A stretch of 64,000 nt of DNA from Opeltia flavorubescens (taxonomy: Eukaryota; Ascomycota; Lecanoromycetes; Teloschistales; Teloschistaceae), in assembly GCA_000442125.1 (NCBI GenBank), contig KE546982.1, positions 449,392-513,391 on the forward strand. The letters run 5' to 3'. Each line of letters begins with the position of its first letter. The stretch's first letter is position 1. The notes below the pieces were generated by a model. The model saw nothing but the letters and a program-made list of their open reading frames with translations. It was not told the DNA's origin and did not search any database. Positions 1 through 8,579 of this stretch are shown piece after piece. Position numbers and translations under genes: made by a program.

Positions 1-450
1 GTCGCGGGAGTGTTGGTGATTTTCAGTAGGCTCTCCATTTCCGAATCCGTCAGATCGAGAAGCTTGTCTCTGTTGTCGTCTGGGACGTTGTGCAATACTA
101 CAAGCTACGTGTTTGATATGCCCATCATCGTCTTTGCAAGTCTGGCAATCCGAGCCTTTAGATAGGGCGTGATCGTGGGTAATCCAGGGTATGTCTCAAT
201 AATCACCCCGGTGAGATACTGGCATCAAGTATACCGATAGTAAAGAAGTATCGAGAATTGCAAATATAGAGATGCAGTAACTGTTGAACTCGAAGAAACT
301 CCCCACCGGGTCATCGATATTGATGCCCATAAGTTGCAGAGTTATATCGATGATATCTTTCACGAATATATAAGTTATTAAACGGCTGCTAAGCGGCTCC
401 GTGAAATTCATTGATAGAATCAGATGGATTTGTATCTCAACGGAGTCCAT
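1..450 (-). CDS. Two-helix membrane protein, 5' exons, running off the window
   Basis: ATG at 450. Exon 1 (220-450) encodes 77 residues with hydrophobic stretches around residues 24-42 and 58-75, separated by a loop containing NIDDPV. This recalls the DPL-containing loops of the two-helix proteins at 38.9, 55.4 and 60.6 kb. A GTATCT donor at 219 can be joined in phase 0 to an acceptor at 105, opening a second exon that starts LVVLHNVP and continues with an LLKITNTP segment to the window edge. HNVP and ITNTP recur together at about 7.9-8.0 kb upstream of the broken Ulp1-like domain. The gene is incomplete and its function unknown. The donor is weak, so the join is tentative. Confidence 0.35.
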
Positions 451-1471
451 TCTGATTGACTAAAAGATAGTAGAAGTAGAAGACAAGGGAAAGAGAGAAT
501 GCGAGGAAGAAAAGAGCAGTAAAGATTTATGCGAAACCTATCCTCTCGCCGAAGACTAAGCCCATTGGGATCAATTGCAGTCTTGATATCTGGACCGTAC
601 GTGAATATGAAAAGCAGACTGCCGTCAGTATACCAATAGAATTGAGGAAGAAGAGCAGAATATATACCGAGGAATTGTGACCAGGATCTCCAGGTCAGCA
701 CAGTCTTCTACGAATGAAGCCAAGATTGTGGAAATACAGTCAACGTCCAACTATGAAGGATTGATAGAATGTGGATGGAGGAGCTCAAGATTGGTAGAGA
801 TCAGGGTAAGAACTGTAGTGCCCGAATATAAGAAAATGTAGATTTCCGGGTTTAGCAATTGCTGTCGATTTAGCTTACCTTTATGCAATATTCATCGCTT
901 TTATCCTCTTTGTGGTCTGATACTCTTTCAGATTTTGTGCTCCTGTCACCCAGCTATACCAAAGGCTATCGGAGATCAAGTGGTCGTAAAGAAGGACGAG
1001 AAGTTGCAGTATTTCAGCAAAATTCGAAGTACCATCTTGGTGCATTGGAGACGATCTGTATAAAGCGGAAATACAAGTCTTGACTATCCGTTAAAGCAAA
1101 ATATGGTCCGTGGACTAAAGACAAGTATATGATCAGACCATGAGGAGTAAGATGTGATTGAAATGAAGATAAAGACAGAGATTCCACGTGTGGCAAGTAC
1201 CGCAATTTACCCAATCCCCCGGCCATTTCTGTCAAGTCTCGGAAGATATAAGCAAGGTTCTCTCCGAGAATGATCAAGCTCTACTATAGATATTGACGAG
1301 ATTCCTCCAGTGAATAGTATTAGGAGCATGAGCTACTTGATCAAGCATTTCAGGAGCCGAACCAAGCCATATACTGCGAGGAGAATCTAGAAGACCGGAG
1401 CTAATAAAGGGTGCACGAACACTAACAACCGAGAAAGAAGACCTAAAGCTAGGCACAACAGCGAGACCAAA

Positions 1472-1669
1472 TTAAAGATCAATCCAGTTCTCAACAGTAG
1501 CAAGACTATGGATATCACTCCCATGAAAGCTTGGTAGAGCTAAATCCGTCTGCTCGAAAGAAGCACGGTAACGAGTAAGAAGAGTCTTCCATATTGCGCA
1601 TTTCAGAATGACAAGTACAGGAACGCTGTAACCCAGACGACTCGAGATGGCTATTTCCGCGACATGAAT
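1472..1669 (-). CDS. 3' exon of an unrecognised membrane protein
   Basis: An open frame of 65 codons plus stop starts directly after a TTAG acceptor at 1670. It encodes one hydrophobic helix (around GYSVPVLVILKCAIW) followed by a short tail containing PSFHGSDIHSLATV. The same tail motif (PSFHRSDVSGLATV) is encoded on the minus strand at about 9.89-9.94 kb, which argues that this frame is, or was, coding. No matching upstream exon could be fixed. The nearest candidate is the AT-hook-containing frame at 1692-2054. Function unknown. Confidence 0.3.
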   Translation of the reverse strand: MHVAEIAISSRLGYSVPVLVILKCAIWKTLLTRYRASFEQTDLALPSFHGSDIHSLATVENWIDL

Positions 1670-1691
1670 CTAAGGACGGCTAGGAGGAGAG

Positions 1692-2054
1692 CTAGTATCT
1701 ATAATACTCCTCTTTCGTCTCTCGGTCGGGAGATATCTGATTAGCCCGCTCTTCCGTCGCTCCATATCTGAATATTTCCTTCGGTTTGCCTCTGGGTCGC
1801 TTCTTGACTTTGACGATCTCCATCCCATCGCCGTCCACTTTACGCTTCTCGGCCTCCATCCCTTCTTCTACCCTTGCATGGCGGTGCTTTGATTTGGCTT
1901 TGCAAGTCGTACGCACCTGTCCTGTATATATTTCAGCATTCAAAACCGGCTCCTTTTGGCCGAACAATAATGTGAAAAACGTGGGTGTTCCGAGTACCAA
2001 GAGGTATTCGGGTACAGAAGAGAAGATCCCAATATCAAGTCTTCCTGCGCTCAA
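1692..2054 (-). pseudogene. ORF fragment with an AT-hook-like motif
   Basis: Open frame of about 120 codons without an ATG near its start, so at best it is an internal or last exon. It encodes a highly charged segment with KKRPRGKPKE, which fits the AT-hook core (R-P-R-G-K-P) that binds the minor groove of AT-rich DNA. It ends in an acidic/tyrosine-rich tail. The N-terminal half is hydrophobic. An AT-hook is a short motif and can arise by chance, so a nuclear role is only a suggestion. It neighbours the decayed nuclear-pore-like and Ulp1-like sequence. Confidence 0.25.
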
Positions 2055-2172
2055 ACTTTATACTGAAAATTTGCATCCCGTGTTCGTCGGGTTGCCAGAT
2101 TTAGTAACCGAAAATCTTTTCAAATGAAAGTCGTTCTGTTCATTCCCCGGTTTCGAGAAAGGATACGAAAAA

Positions 2173-2373
2173 CTATGATAACCATTGTACCATGATTCTC
2201 GGGGGAAACTGATCGAGATAAGATGCTTGAGGATTTAGTAGTGGGGTAATGAGATTCCAAATGACGCTGGATTCAATAGGTATGACGGAAGGAGAGGAAA
2301 AAAATGAAAAGGATACTGAGCGTGGAAAGAAATGGAGATTCACAAGATGATTTATAAGATATTTATCCATCAT
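2173..2373 (-). CDS. Short hydrophobic ORF with TATA box
   Basis: ATG at 2373 opens 66 codons beginning MMDKYLINHLVNLHFFP. A TATATAG element lies about 35 bp upstream at around 2403-2409 on the same strand, the arrangement seen at several minus-strand promoters in this window. The product is hydrophobic at its N-terminus and has no recognisable domain. An exon extension is possible through a GTACAA donor near 2187. It may be the remains of a longer gene. Confidence 0.22.
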   Translation of the reverse strand: MMDKYLINHLVNLHFFPRSVSFSFFSSPSVIPIESSVIWNLITPLLNPQASYLDQFPPRIMVQWLS

Positions 2374-2569
2374 TCAAAGTCGAATCTGGTTCGAGAAACT
2401 CCTATATATTGTGCTGAGTGTCTTCCCTTGAACATTCATGAAGACCGTTGACGACGCTGTAGTCAAAGCTCGATTACTCAGGCGGGAGTAAATTTAGGAT
2501 ATCGGTTTGTCTAACGGGTGTGACGGAAGTCAAGGAGAAAGATGAAAAGAGGAAGGGATTCAGAAAGAT

Positions 2570-3340
2570 GGGTTGTGAGAACATTATTGTTTGCTGTGCC
2601 GAAGAGTCCACCTCCTTCTATTTCAGGCACTTGAAAAGTATTCCAAAGCCGACGACTATCGCAGTACAACGCAAACCTTTGAGCTTTCGAGTACCCATGA
2701 CAGACTCTTTCTTGCTCCCGGCGCTTTCTATGAAAAGAGGTTGAATAGCTCAACAGAAATTCTTGCAGCCGTCGAGGCACTTACATCAGAAATGATCTGC
2801 CATATCCTGTACTAGCGCCGCAGGTCGCAGTATTATCTCCAAACATGCTACCTCCAGAGCTTGCGTTACCCCCAAAATCAGAGGTGGCATTTGCACCGAA
2901 TGGGCCGGTTGTTGAGCCTGTCGCGCCGAAGACTAGTCGTTTTCGTACTAAATGAAGTCGATCGGAGCTAGACGCTCTCTTGCGTCTGCCCTTTGTAGCA
3001 ACGATCTTACTGAGCTCGCTCTACAGTCTCACCGCGAAGAGGAGATGAGTACTCATAGTCTCCATTTCGCTCGTCCGCTTCCGCATCGTCGCGGGCATTG
3101 AGTAGAAGTTTTGCTGCTTCAATTTCGTCAAGGTCGATAGCATCCCCAAGCTCTATAGTGCTTGCTTGGAATTCTTGCTTGGCGGCATAGTCACTCTCGT
3201 CGATTTGCAGGGTACCTGAAGTCTAGGTATGAGACTTTACGAATCTCATACGCTTGCACCTTCAAGATGGCGTCCTTAGTCGCCATTTGATGGATTTTAA
3301 TCCTGATCTTCTTAAGGTGATCAAGATTCATGAATGTATA
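2570..3340 (-). pseudogene. Decayed nuclear-pore-like sequence (Nup192-like and FG-repeat pieces)
   Basis: Three pieces lie in order on the minus strand but in different frames. First, around 3230-3340, a helical segment contains KDAILKVQAYEIRK, shared with the repeats at 5.6-5.9 kb. Second, 3010-3215 encodes a segment with DLDEIEAAKLLLNARDDAE, which resembles the start of the Nup192/Nup205 scaffold nucleoporins. Third, 2820-2950 encodes about 45 residues with four FG dipeptides (FGATG, FGAN, FGGN, FGDN), and GGGLFGTANNN follows near 2600 in another frame. FG/GLFG repeats line the nuclear-pore channel. Stops separate the pieces, so this is read as a pseudogene. The Nup192 assignment rests on a single short motif and is the weaker of the two. 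Confidence 0.35.
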
Positions 3341-3607
3341 GAGGGGCTGCATCTAAAATGCTAAAGGACTTATATCGAAAGGGATATCATGGATAGATAA
3401 GTCGATAGCAAGGGTATGAAGACCTGTATACTGATCCCGGATCTAGAAACATAATTTCTGCCAACAGCGACTGTGCGAGCCTTTCCAGGCCTGCTTGACT
3501 GTATAATATAGATCTCCTGCAGTATAGCAGACTATATAAAGAGTACGGAGTATTGACCGGGTCTTGAACCGAAGGCTATCCAGGAACTTTCGTAATGGTG
3601 CTATGGA

Positions 3608-3985
3608 TTGGAAAAAGAAGTCGTTCTACCCGTAGAACATTGGTGTAGTTTTTTCATCGATCTTCTTGCTAACAAGGAGAAGAGATGCTTAGCTGGGAGA
3701 GAGGCTAAAGGGGGAGATCGCTTTATCCATATGCAAGCGTTTTGGAAGATCGAAGAGTCGACGACGTTCGCCATGTCGAGCAGTAAGGCCGGGGCCGGAG
3801 ACGACGATACTATGTGGTGGGAAGTATGTAAGTTCCTTTGGACGCTTCTCAAATTTGCTCTCGCGTGGAATGAACTTGATACCATACTTGCGGCGAGGAA
3901 GAAATCGTTGCGCCCGTAGAACATTGGTGTAGTTTTTTCATCGACCTTCTTGCTGACGAGGAGAAGGGATACCTAGCTAGGGCTT
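3608..3985 (+). pseudogene. Duplicated Ulp1-like His-Trp motif segment
   Basis: An open frame from 3608 to 3919 contains LPVEHWCSFFIDLLANKEK. An 85-bp near-copy at 3895-3979 encodes the same PVEHWCSFFIDLLA in another frame. The L-P-x-x-H-W-x(5)-I-D-L spacing resembles the His-containing strand of Ulp1-type C48 peptidases (compare LPLNHSGSHWTLVVMDL at 7.6 kb). The required Asp and Cys regions are not evident downstream, so if this is Ulp1-related it is a fragment. It is on the opposite strand to the other decayed copies nearby. Confidence 0.25.
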
Positions 3986-4783
3986 TCTGAAAGCCTTAAC
4001 ATGCAACTAAAGCTTATTGCATAGCTTATCAATGTTCTGCAGTTGCCCATCTTCGAGCGTCATGAGATCTCAAGACCATTGCGTCATACTTCTGTGACAA
4101 GCACGAGCCCTGCAATAAGAGGACCTCTTTCCTTGAGGTCTTCCTTGAGGAGATGACCATGTTATGTCGTGATCTGTGCACCTAGTCGAGTCGTAAGTCA
4201 TAGTGAGATGCCGAGGATGGGGGTAAAATACCTTACTATTCAGGTCCTCTACTACCACGAGGTGAAGTTAAACCCCGGTTTCTCGATAGAGTTGCTTACT
4301 GTCCGCAATCCCACCATGAAATTGCTTGGCCTCACCGAGAGCATCTGTCGGCGGCTGTAGTCGTTGTTGGGCTTGGACAGGTCCGTATTGCGAGGTGCAC
4401 TGATCTTGAAAGCGTCCTCGATGCAGTGAGGAATGCGCTTGATGGTACTCTCGGGCGGGTACCATCGATGAGAGACAATCTCTATCCCANCTCTGGTTAT
4501 GGCACTAAAATCAGGGCCAAGCTTTGGGGTGCCATCAGTGACCTGGGATGGGATACATCTGACCGGCACATAGGTCTTCGAGGCCTTCCTCAAGAAAACG
4601 ATCATTCTTGAGAGTGAGATACGTGTCTGTTCGGCATCTTAGTGAAGAGGCGGGGCTCATGACAAAGTTACAATACCATTTCATCCGTTGGACTTTTCCT
4701 TCTCGGATTTTGACACCGCAATCTCTCTCGTACCCCGTTGATTGATGCGCCGAATACGCTTTAGGTCACCCAATGACTGGCGC

Positions 4784-5092
4784 CTAGGAGACGCCAACTT
4801 TACGCATCTTGGCGTGATTACGGCGGAAGATGCCCTGTCGAAGGTATGACAGTAAGTAGTGTTTGCATTGCAAGATAGAGCGAAGGTGTGAATACTTACC
4901 GGTTGAAGGAGATACCCCGTGAGAGTAATCTGTTAAGGGCTCAAGTCAGCATTCATTGTTGATTGCTTTACATGATAACCGATTGATACGGAGGATCTAA
5001 GTTAAGACTTGCTAAGTTGTCGAACAACAGTAACGTACCGGGAAAAGGAAAAAGATTTTTAGGAAAAGATAATTGAGCGGCTGGTCCGACAT
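4784..5092 (-). CDS. Tiny three-exon membrane peptide gene (model)
   Basis: A TATA box at 5190-5197 and a CT-rich leader precede ATG 5092. Exon 1 (5039-5092) encodes MSDQPLNYLFLKIFFLFP and ends at a GTACGT donor. Exon 2 (4900-4929) encodes ITLTGYLLQP between a GCTGAC-branch/ACAG acceptor and a perfect GTAAGT donor. Exon 3 (4784-4834) encodes GIFRRNHAKMRKVGVS and a stop. All junctions are phase 0, giving a 44-residue peptide with one hydrophobic helix and a basic end. The splice signals are good, but the product is small and unrecognised. It could also be the 5' part of a truncated larger gene. Confidence 0.35.
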
Positions 5093-5130
5093 GTAAAAGA
5101 AAGAAAAAGTGGAGAGTATAAGTTGGGAGC

Positions 5131-5715
5131 TTAAGTATACAATATATCATATGACCTCGTCGATAAAGAGGCTGTGCCACGATTGAATGTATATATAGGG
5201 GAAAGAAAGGTCAAAGCCGAGATGGACTCAAGCCGAGAATGTACAGGTTGCAACGATGTAGAAAATGTGCGAGAGAGCCGTTGGGACGAGAGAATGTTAT
5301 AGGTAAAAGATAAAAGAAGGTTGGAAGGAACAAGAAAGCTGGAGATCAGGAGCGTAAATATATACCCTACGCCAAGGCTCAGTCCACTCTTCCTGTAAGA
5401 GCGATGATATCGTGATGACGAAGTCCTAGTTGGCCACAGATGGACCGGTAATTTCATGATTTCGTTCATAATCTCCTGATGATTTCCGTGCGTGGGTACA
5501 ACGGGCCGGTTATGAGTTTGCTGAGTTCGCATGTTTCCGGTGAGACGAAGAGAGTTTATGGTGGGAAGGACTTTGACCATAGTTCTAGGGTTTTCTGTAA
5601 AGATATTGTCCAGTGTGGGCGGCTCATAAAAGTTTGCGCCCATGAGCTCTTTACGAATCTCATAGGCCTGCACCTGCAGGATGGCATCCTCCCAGTGACT
5701 CGAAGAGAGTTTCAT
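5131..5715 (-). pseudogene. Open frame spanning the repeat and the downstream promoter
   Basis: A 194-codon frame with ATG at 5715. Its first 60 codons encode the VQAYEIRKELMG segment of the tandem repeat. The remainder (from SGLSLGVGY onward) runs through CT-rich DNA and the TATA box of the 4.8-5.1 kb gene, so much of it is unlikely to be translated. It probably represents the surviving 3' coding piece of a decayed coiled-coil gene, with a candidate GTATAT donor near 5360. Confidence 0.25.
5188..5199 (-). promoter_or_regulatory. TATA box of the 4.8-5.1 kb gene
   Basis: A TATATATA run on the minus strand about 100 bp upstream of ATG 5092. It is followed by a pyrimidine-rich stretch immediately before the ATG, the usual layout of a fungal core promoter. 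Expression level cannot be judged. Confidence 0.4.
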
Positions 5716-5855
5716 TGTCGGAAGTACTTTTTGACCTTAGGGTTTACCACGAAGGTATTGTCCATTGAGATAGGCGGCTCCTAGAAGTTCGCGCCCATAA
5801 GCTCTTTGCGAATTCTCATGCTCTTGCACCTTCAAATTAGCGTCCTCCGTCGTTA
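5546..5855 (-). repeat. Imperfect tandem duplication, about 155 bp per unit
   Basis: Two adjacent units (about 5546-5700 and 5701-5855) share CGAAGAGAGTTT, GTATTGTCCA-type and GAGCTCTTT...CGAAT blocks. The lower-coordinate unit is open on the minus strand and encodes WEDAILQVQAYEIRKELMG followed by ANFYEPP. In the other unit the corresponding DNA has one extra A in the GAGAATTCG segment and a TAG where the first has TAT, so it cannot encode the same peptide. A third diverged relative lies at 3230-3340. The duplication therefore postdates or accompanied decay of a helical, coiled-coil-like coding sequence. Confidence 0.55.
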
Positions 5856-6199
5856 TTTGATGGAGCTTGACATGGACATACCTAAGCTACGAGCCCGTTG
5901 ATAACGTCTTCCTGAGTGGCGTTATCACGATGACCATTCCATTGCCATATTTATGAGCTCTTCGGTGGAATCACCATCACTAAAGAGAAATCAACTAGGC
6001 CCATCAGATCTCCCGACCATCGCTGGAATCGTCTTCCTTTTCAAGCTATCACCGGAAACGGTTTTTCTTTCGCTCTGGGATCCTCTTGAGGTGGGAATCC
6101 GATCGATGAAATACATCTACCACGTCGAAGATTCTCGAAGCTACCGATCACGACACAAGTTCGAAGAAACTCGCTGGTAAGGCCGTCTGAGGCATTCGT

Positions 6200-6960
6200 C
6201 CTATGACGAGCAAGAGCGTTGAGTTGAGCTCTTTCGTTGAGCTCTTCTCTTATTCCATGTCGACTTAGTAACGAGGTATTGGAGTGATACTCCGCCGTAA
6301 AGGAAGTCGATATCCCTCATTATCACGATGTTGAGGATTGATGAAGATGCCTCTTCCGTCGAACTTTTCTGTTTTTCAAGGGTGACTTTGTAATGGAGTA
6401 TAGCTCTCATGCTGTGAGATGAGCTCTTCAGTTGGGCTCTTCTCTTAGTTGTTTAAAGTTGACTTTGTACTGAAGCGTGGCGTTAATCCCATTGGTTGAG
6501 GTCTTCTCTTGAGCCCTGCCTGTGCCCGCCGGGTGGTATACAACTGCTGCTAGTTGTTCGACTTCTTTGAGGAGACTATCTGCGATAGAAGCGGGGGATT
6601 TGTGGTATTTTGAGATGTAGGGAGGGGCCGGGAAAGGAGCTGCAAAGCAGACACTATTACCCTCCAGACGTTCAACTCTCTCTTCTCTTGCCTTCTGGAA
6701 ATCGACCGGCTCGATTATTTGCCTCCTCAAGAGCGCTTTCAAGTTCTTGGATCCTCTGCTTCGCTCGACTGAGCTCCGATCCTGAAGTTTGAAGGATGTC
6801 TTGAAAGCTCGAAGCACGAGCGTTTGCTCCTTCGCGGGCCATTTCTAATTCTCAAATTTTCGCAATCTTCGAGTGGAGCAGCATAGATCCTCTCCGCGTG
6901 GACACAATGCTTACCTCTGTAAGATTGACAGCAATGCAATCTTAGGACGGCTTGATTCGC
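6200..6960 (-). pseudogene. Degenerate coiled-coil coding sequence
   Basis: Minus-strand frames encode charged heptad-like segments broken by stops and frame changes. One is ELSRAKQRIQELESALEEAN (about 6710-6780). Three related short units around 6430-6500, 6360-6410 and 6240-6300 encode (N/R)AxLxYKV followed by charged residues. The segment lies directly downstream of the broken Ulp1-like domain (6978-8160) on the same strand, so it is best read as the C-terminal tail of that decayed gene. Confidence 0.35.
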
Positions 6961-6977
6961 ATCGATACAAAGTCTAA

Positions 6978-8160
6978 TTATGCAGAAAATCTTACCCTAT
7001 GGCTCAGGAGTCTCGGTGGTAAGGAAGGATTTGGGCACGAATTTCNTGTTTGATTTTCTTCGTCGCTAGACCCTGCAGCTGCTTCTGGTCCAACAGCTTT
7101 GCAATCCTTTTGCCTTGAGATTGGATCTAAGTCTCCTGCTTTGAGACCTCCTGCTTCGAGATCTGTCCGTCGTGTTGACTGTTGAGAGGGTGATTGGGAG
7201 GCAGGTGATGAAATATCTGGTAGTGGGGTGGATTCTGTGGTCTTTGGGCGCTCCGAGGGCGGTATGCCATGCAGCAGCACCGCACGAAGAGTTCTGCGCT
7301 ATATCCCGAAGTCGATTTTTCCTGGTAAGGTAAGATAGAGGATCCGATAGATGGCGTAGACGATAATGGCTATGCTACAGTCGTATTGATTGCTTTGATT
7401 AGGATACGGCTGAGCGTAAAAGGGCTACTTGTCCCGATAGACATCAAACAACGTTACATCCTAAAGACGGCTCCTCCAGCAATCGATAGCTACTCGTGCC
7501 CCCTCTTCGTACTCTGGGTGGGTCACAGAGTTGTAGAAATCGTTGGTACGTACCTCTAGGTCCATTACGACCAACGTCCAATGAGACCCAGAATGATTGA
7601 GGGGCAAGATGCTCGGGCCTTTATCCCAATACTTCACGCTGGCTCTGTTCAAAATTGCATCTGGGTCCCTCTAAGACCTCGTCCCCTTCCGACTTTTGCT
7701 TAGGCATACCCAGCTGGGGTATCCCTTTTCAACCCTACACCCAAGTATATAGGATGATGGTGAAATAGACTTGGCAGCATCTTCACTTTTGATCTGTAGG
7801 CAGCTAGCCATGCTCCGTGCAATGCCAGGTTGCTCCAACGAACTGGGTTCGTTGCCACCCGTATCGACAAGTGAGACGAAAGTATACCCCCAAAGCCAGT
7901 GTGAGGAGTATTGGTGATACGCTTCAAGTCTTCTACCTTTAGCATGGTTCAGATGGCCTTGATTGGTTCCGGGTACGTTGTGTACAATTGCAGCCAGGTC
8001 TTCGGATGCCTGGAGGTTGATTACTGTAGCCGTGTGCTCTATATCAGCTGGGACCGCAAGATTCTGTAATCCTCCTATCTTTGGGAGGGTCAGTAGATCA
8101 AGCAGTTCAGTGATAATGGCTGAGAAGAGGTAGCAGATAATGGCTGCAGGNACCCTCACT
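6978..8160 (-). pseudogene. Broken Ulp1-like (peptidase C48) gene copy
   Basis: Ulp1-family proteases remove SUMO-like modifiers using a His-Asp-Gln-Cys site. Here the order on the minus strand is as follows. An N-terminal region has LAVPADIEHTA and VHNVPGTNQ, then, after a frameshift near 7940, LKRITNTPHTGFGG. The catalytic core has LPLNHSGSHWTLVVMDL (His codon 7583) and FYNSV (Asn at the usual Asp, codon 7532). NQYDCSIAIIVYAI follows, with the Cys codon at 7379. A Ser/Pro-rich linker comes after (about 6980-7290). Two in-frame TAG codons (7463, 7427) separate the His and Cys parts, although a 69-nt intron could remove them. The frameshift, the TAGs and an N make a functional protein unlikely. 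The family assignment is good. Confidence 0.55.
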
Positions 8161-8344
8161 GGGTACTCATAGTGCCTGTCAAGGCGAATGGGAACTTCAT
8201 AGATGAGAAATTAGAAGCCAAATAGAGGACCATCTGGTTATATCGGATGAATGAAAGAAATGATGGCTCTCTGTGAGGGATTAAAAGGACTAAAGGATAT
8301 AGTGAGAGTCGAGAACTAAGAGGCGAAATAAAGTATGATTGGGC

Positions 8345-8551
8345 TCATGTATTTGTCGTTTGGCCGATAAAGCCATCTTCTGGCTTCAAGCCACTTTTAC
8401 AGCCTACTGAAGAGTAATATATACAAGTATCCTTATCTTGAGGTTGGGAGAGGGAAACGACTGCTGATAATAGATTCCAAGTATAATTCGCTGAAATGAT
8501 GTTGAAATCATGAGGTTTCAATAATACGATGGTCAACCCGAGTTCTAGCAT
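8345..8551 (-). CDS. Short hydrophobic ORF
   Basis: ATG at 8551 opens 68 codons starting MLELGLTIVLLKP, with a second hydrophobic patch near residues 25-38. A TATAA-like element lies about 45 bp upstream. There is no recognisable domain. It may be a surviving first exon of a membrane-protein gene of the kind seen elsewhere on this strand. Coding status is uncertain. Confidence 0.2.
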   Translation of the reverse strand: MLELGLTIVLLKPHDFNIISANYTWNLLSAVVSLSQPQDKDTCIYYSSVGCKSGLKPEDGFIGQTTNT

Positions 8552-8579
8552 AAAGAAAGATAATGAGATGGTATCCAAG

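Noticed and set aside
1-104. In-frame TAG before the HNVP segment read as a pseudogene lesion
   Set aside because: The TAG fits a normal 3' splice site (ACACGTAG) in phase 0 with an upstream donor, so it is not evidence of decay.
2380-2410. tRNA B-box-like GGTTCGA (also near 21120 and 26541)
   Set aside because: No matching A box, anticodon stem or full cloverleaf could be drawn at any of these sites.
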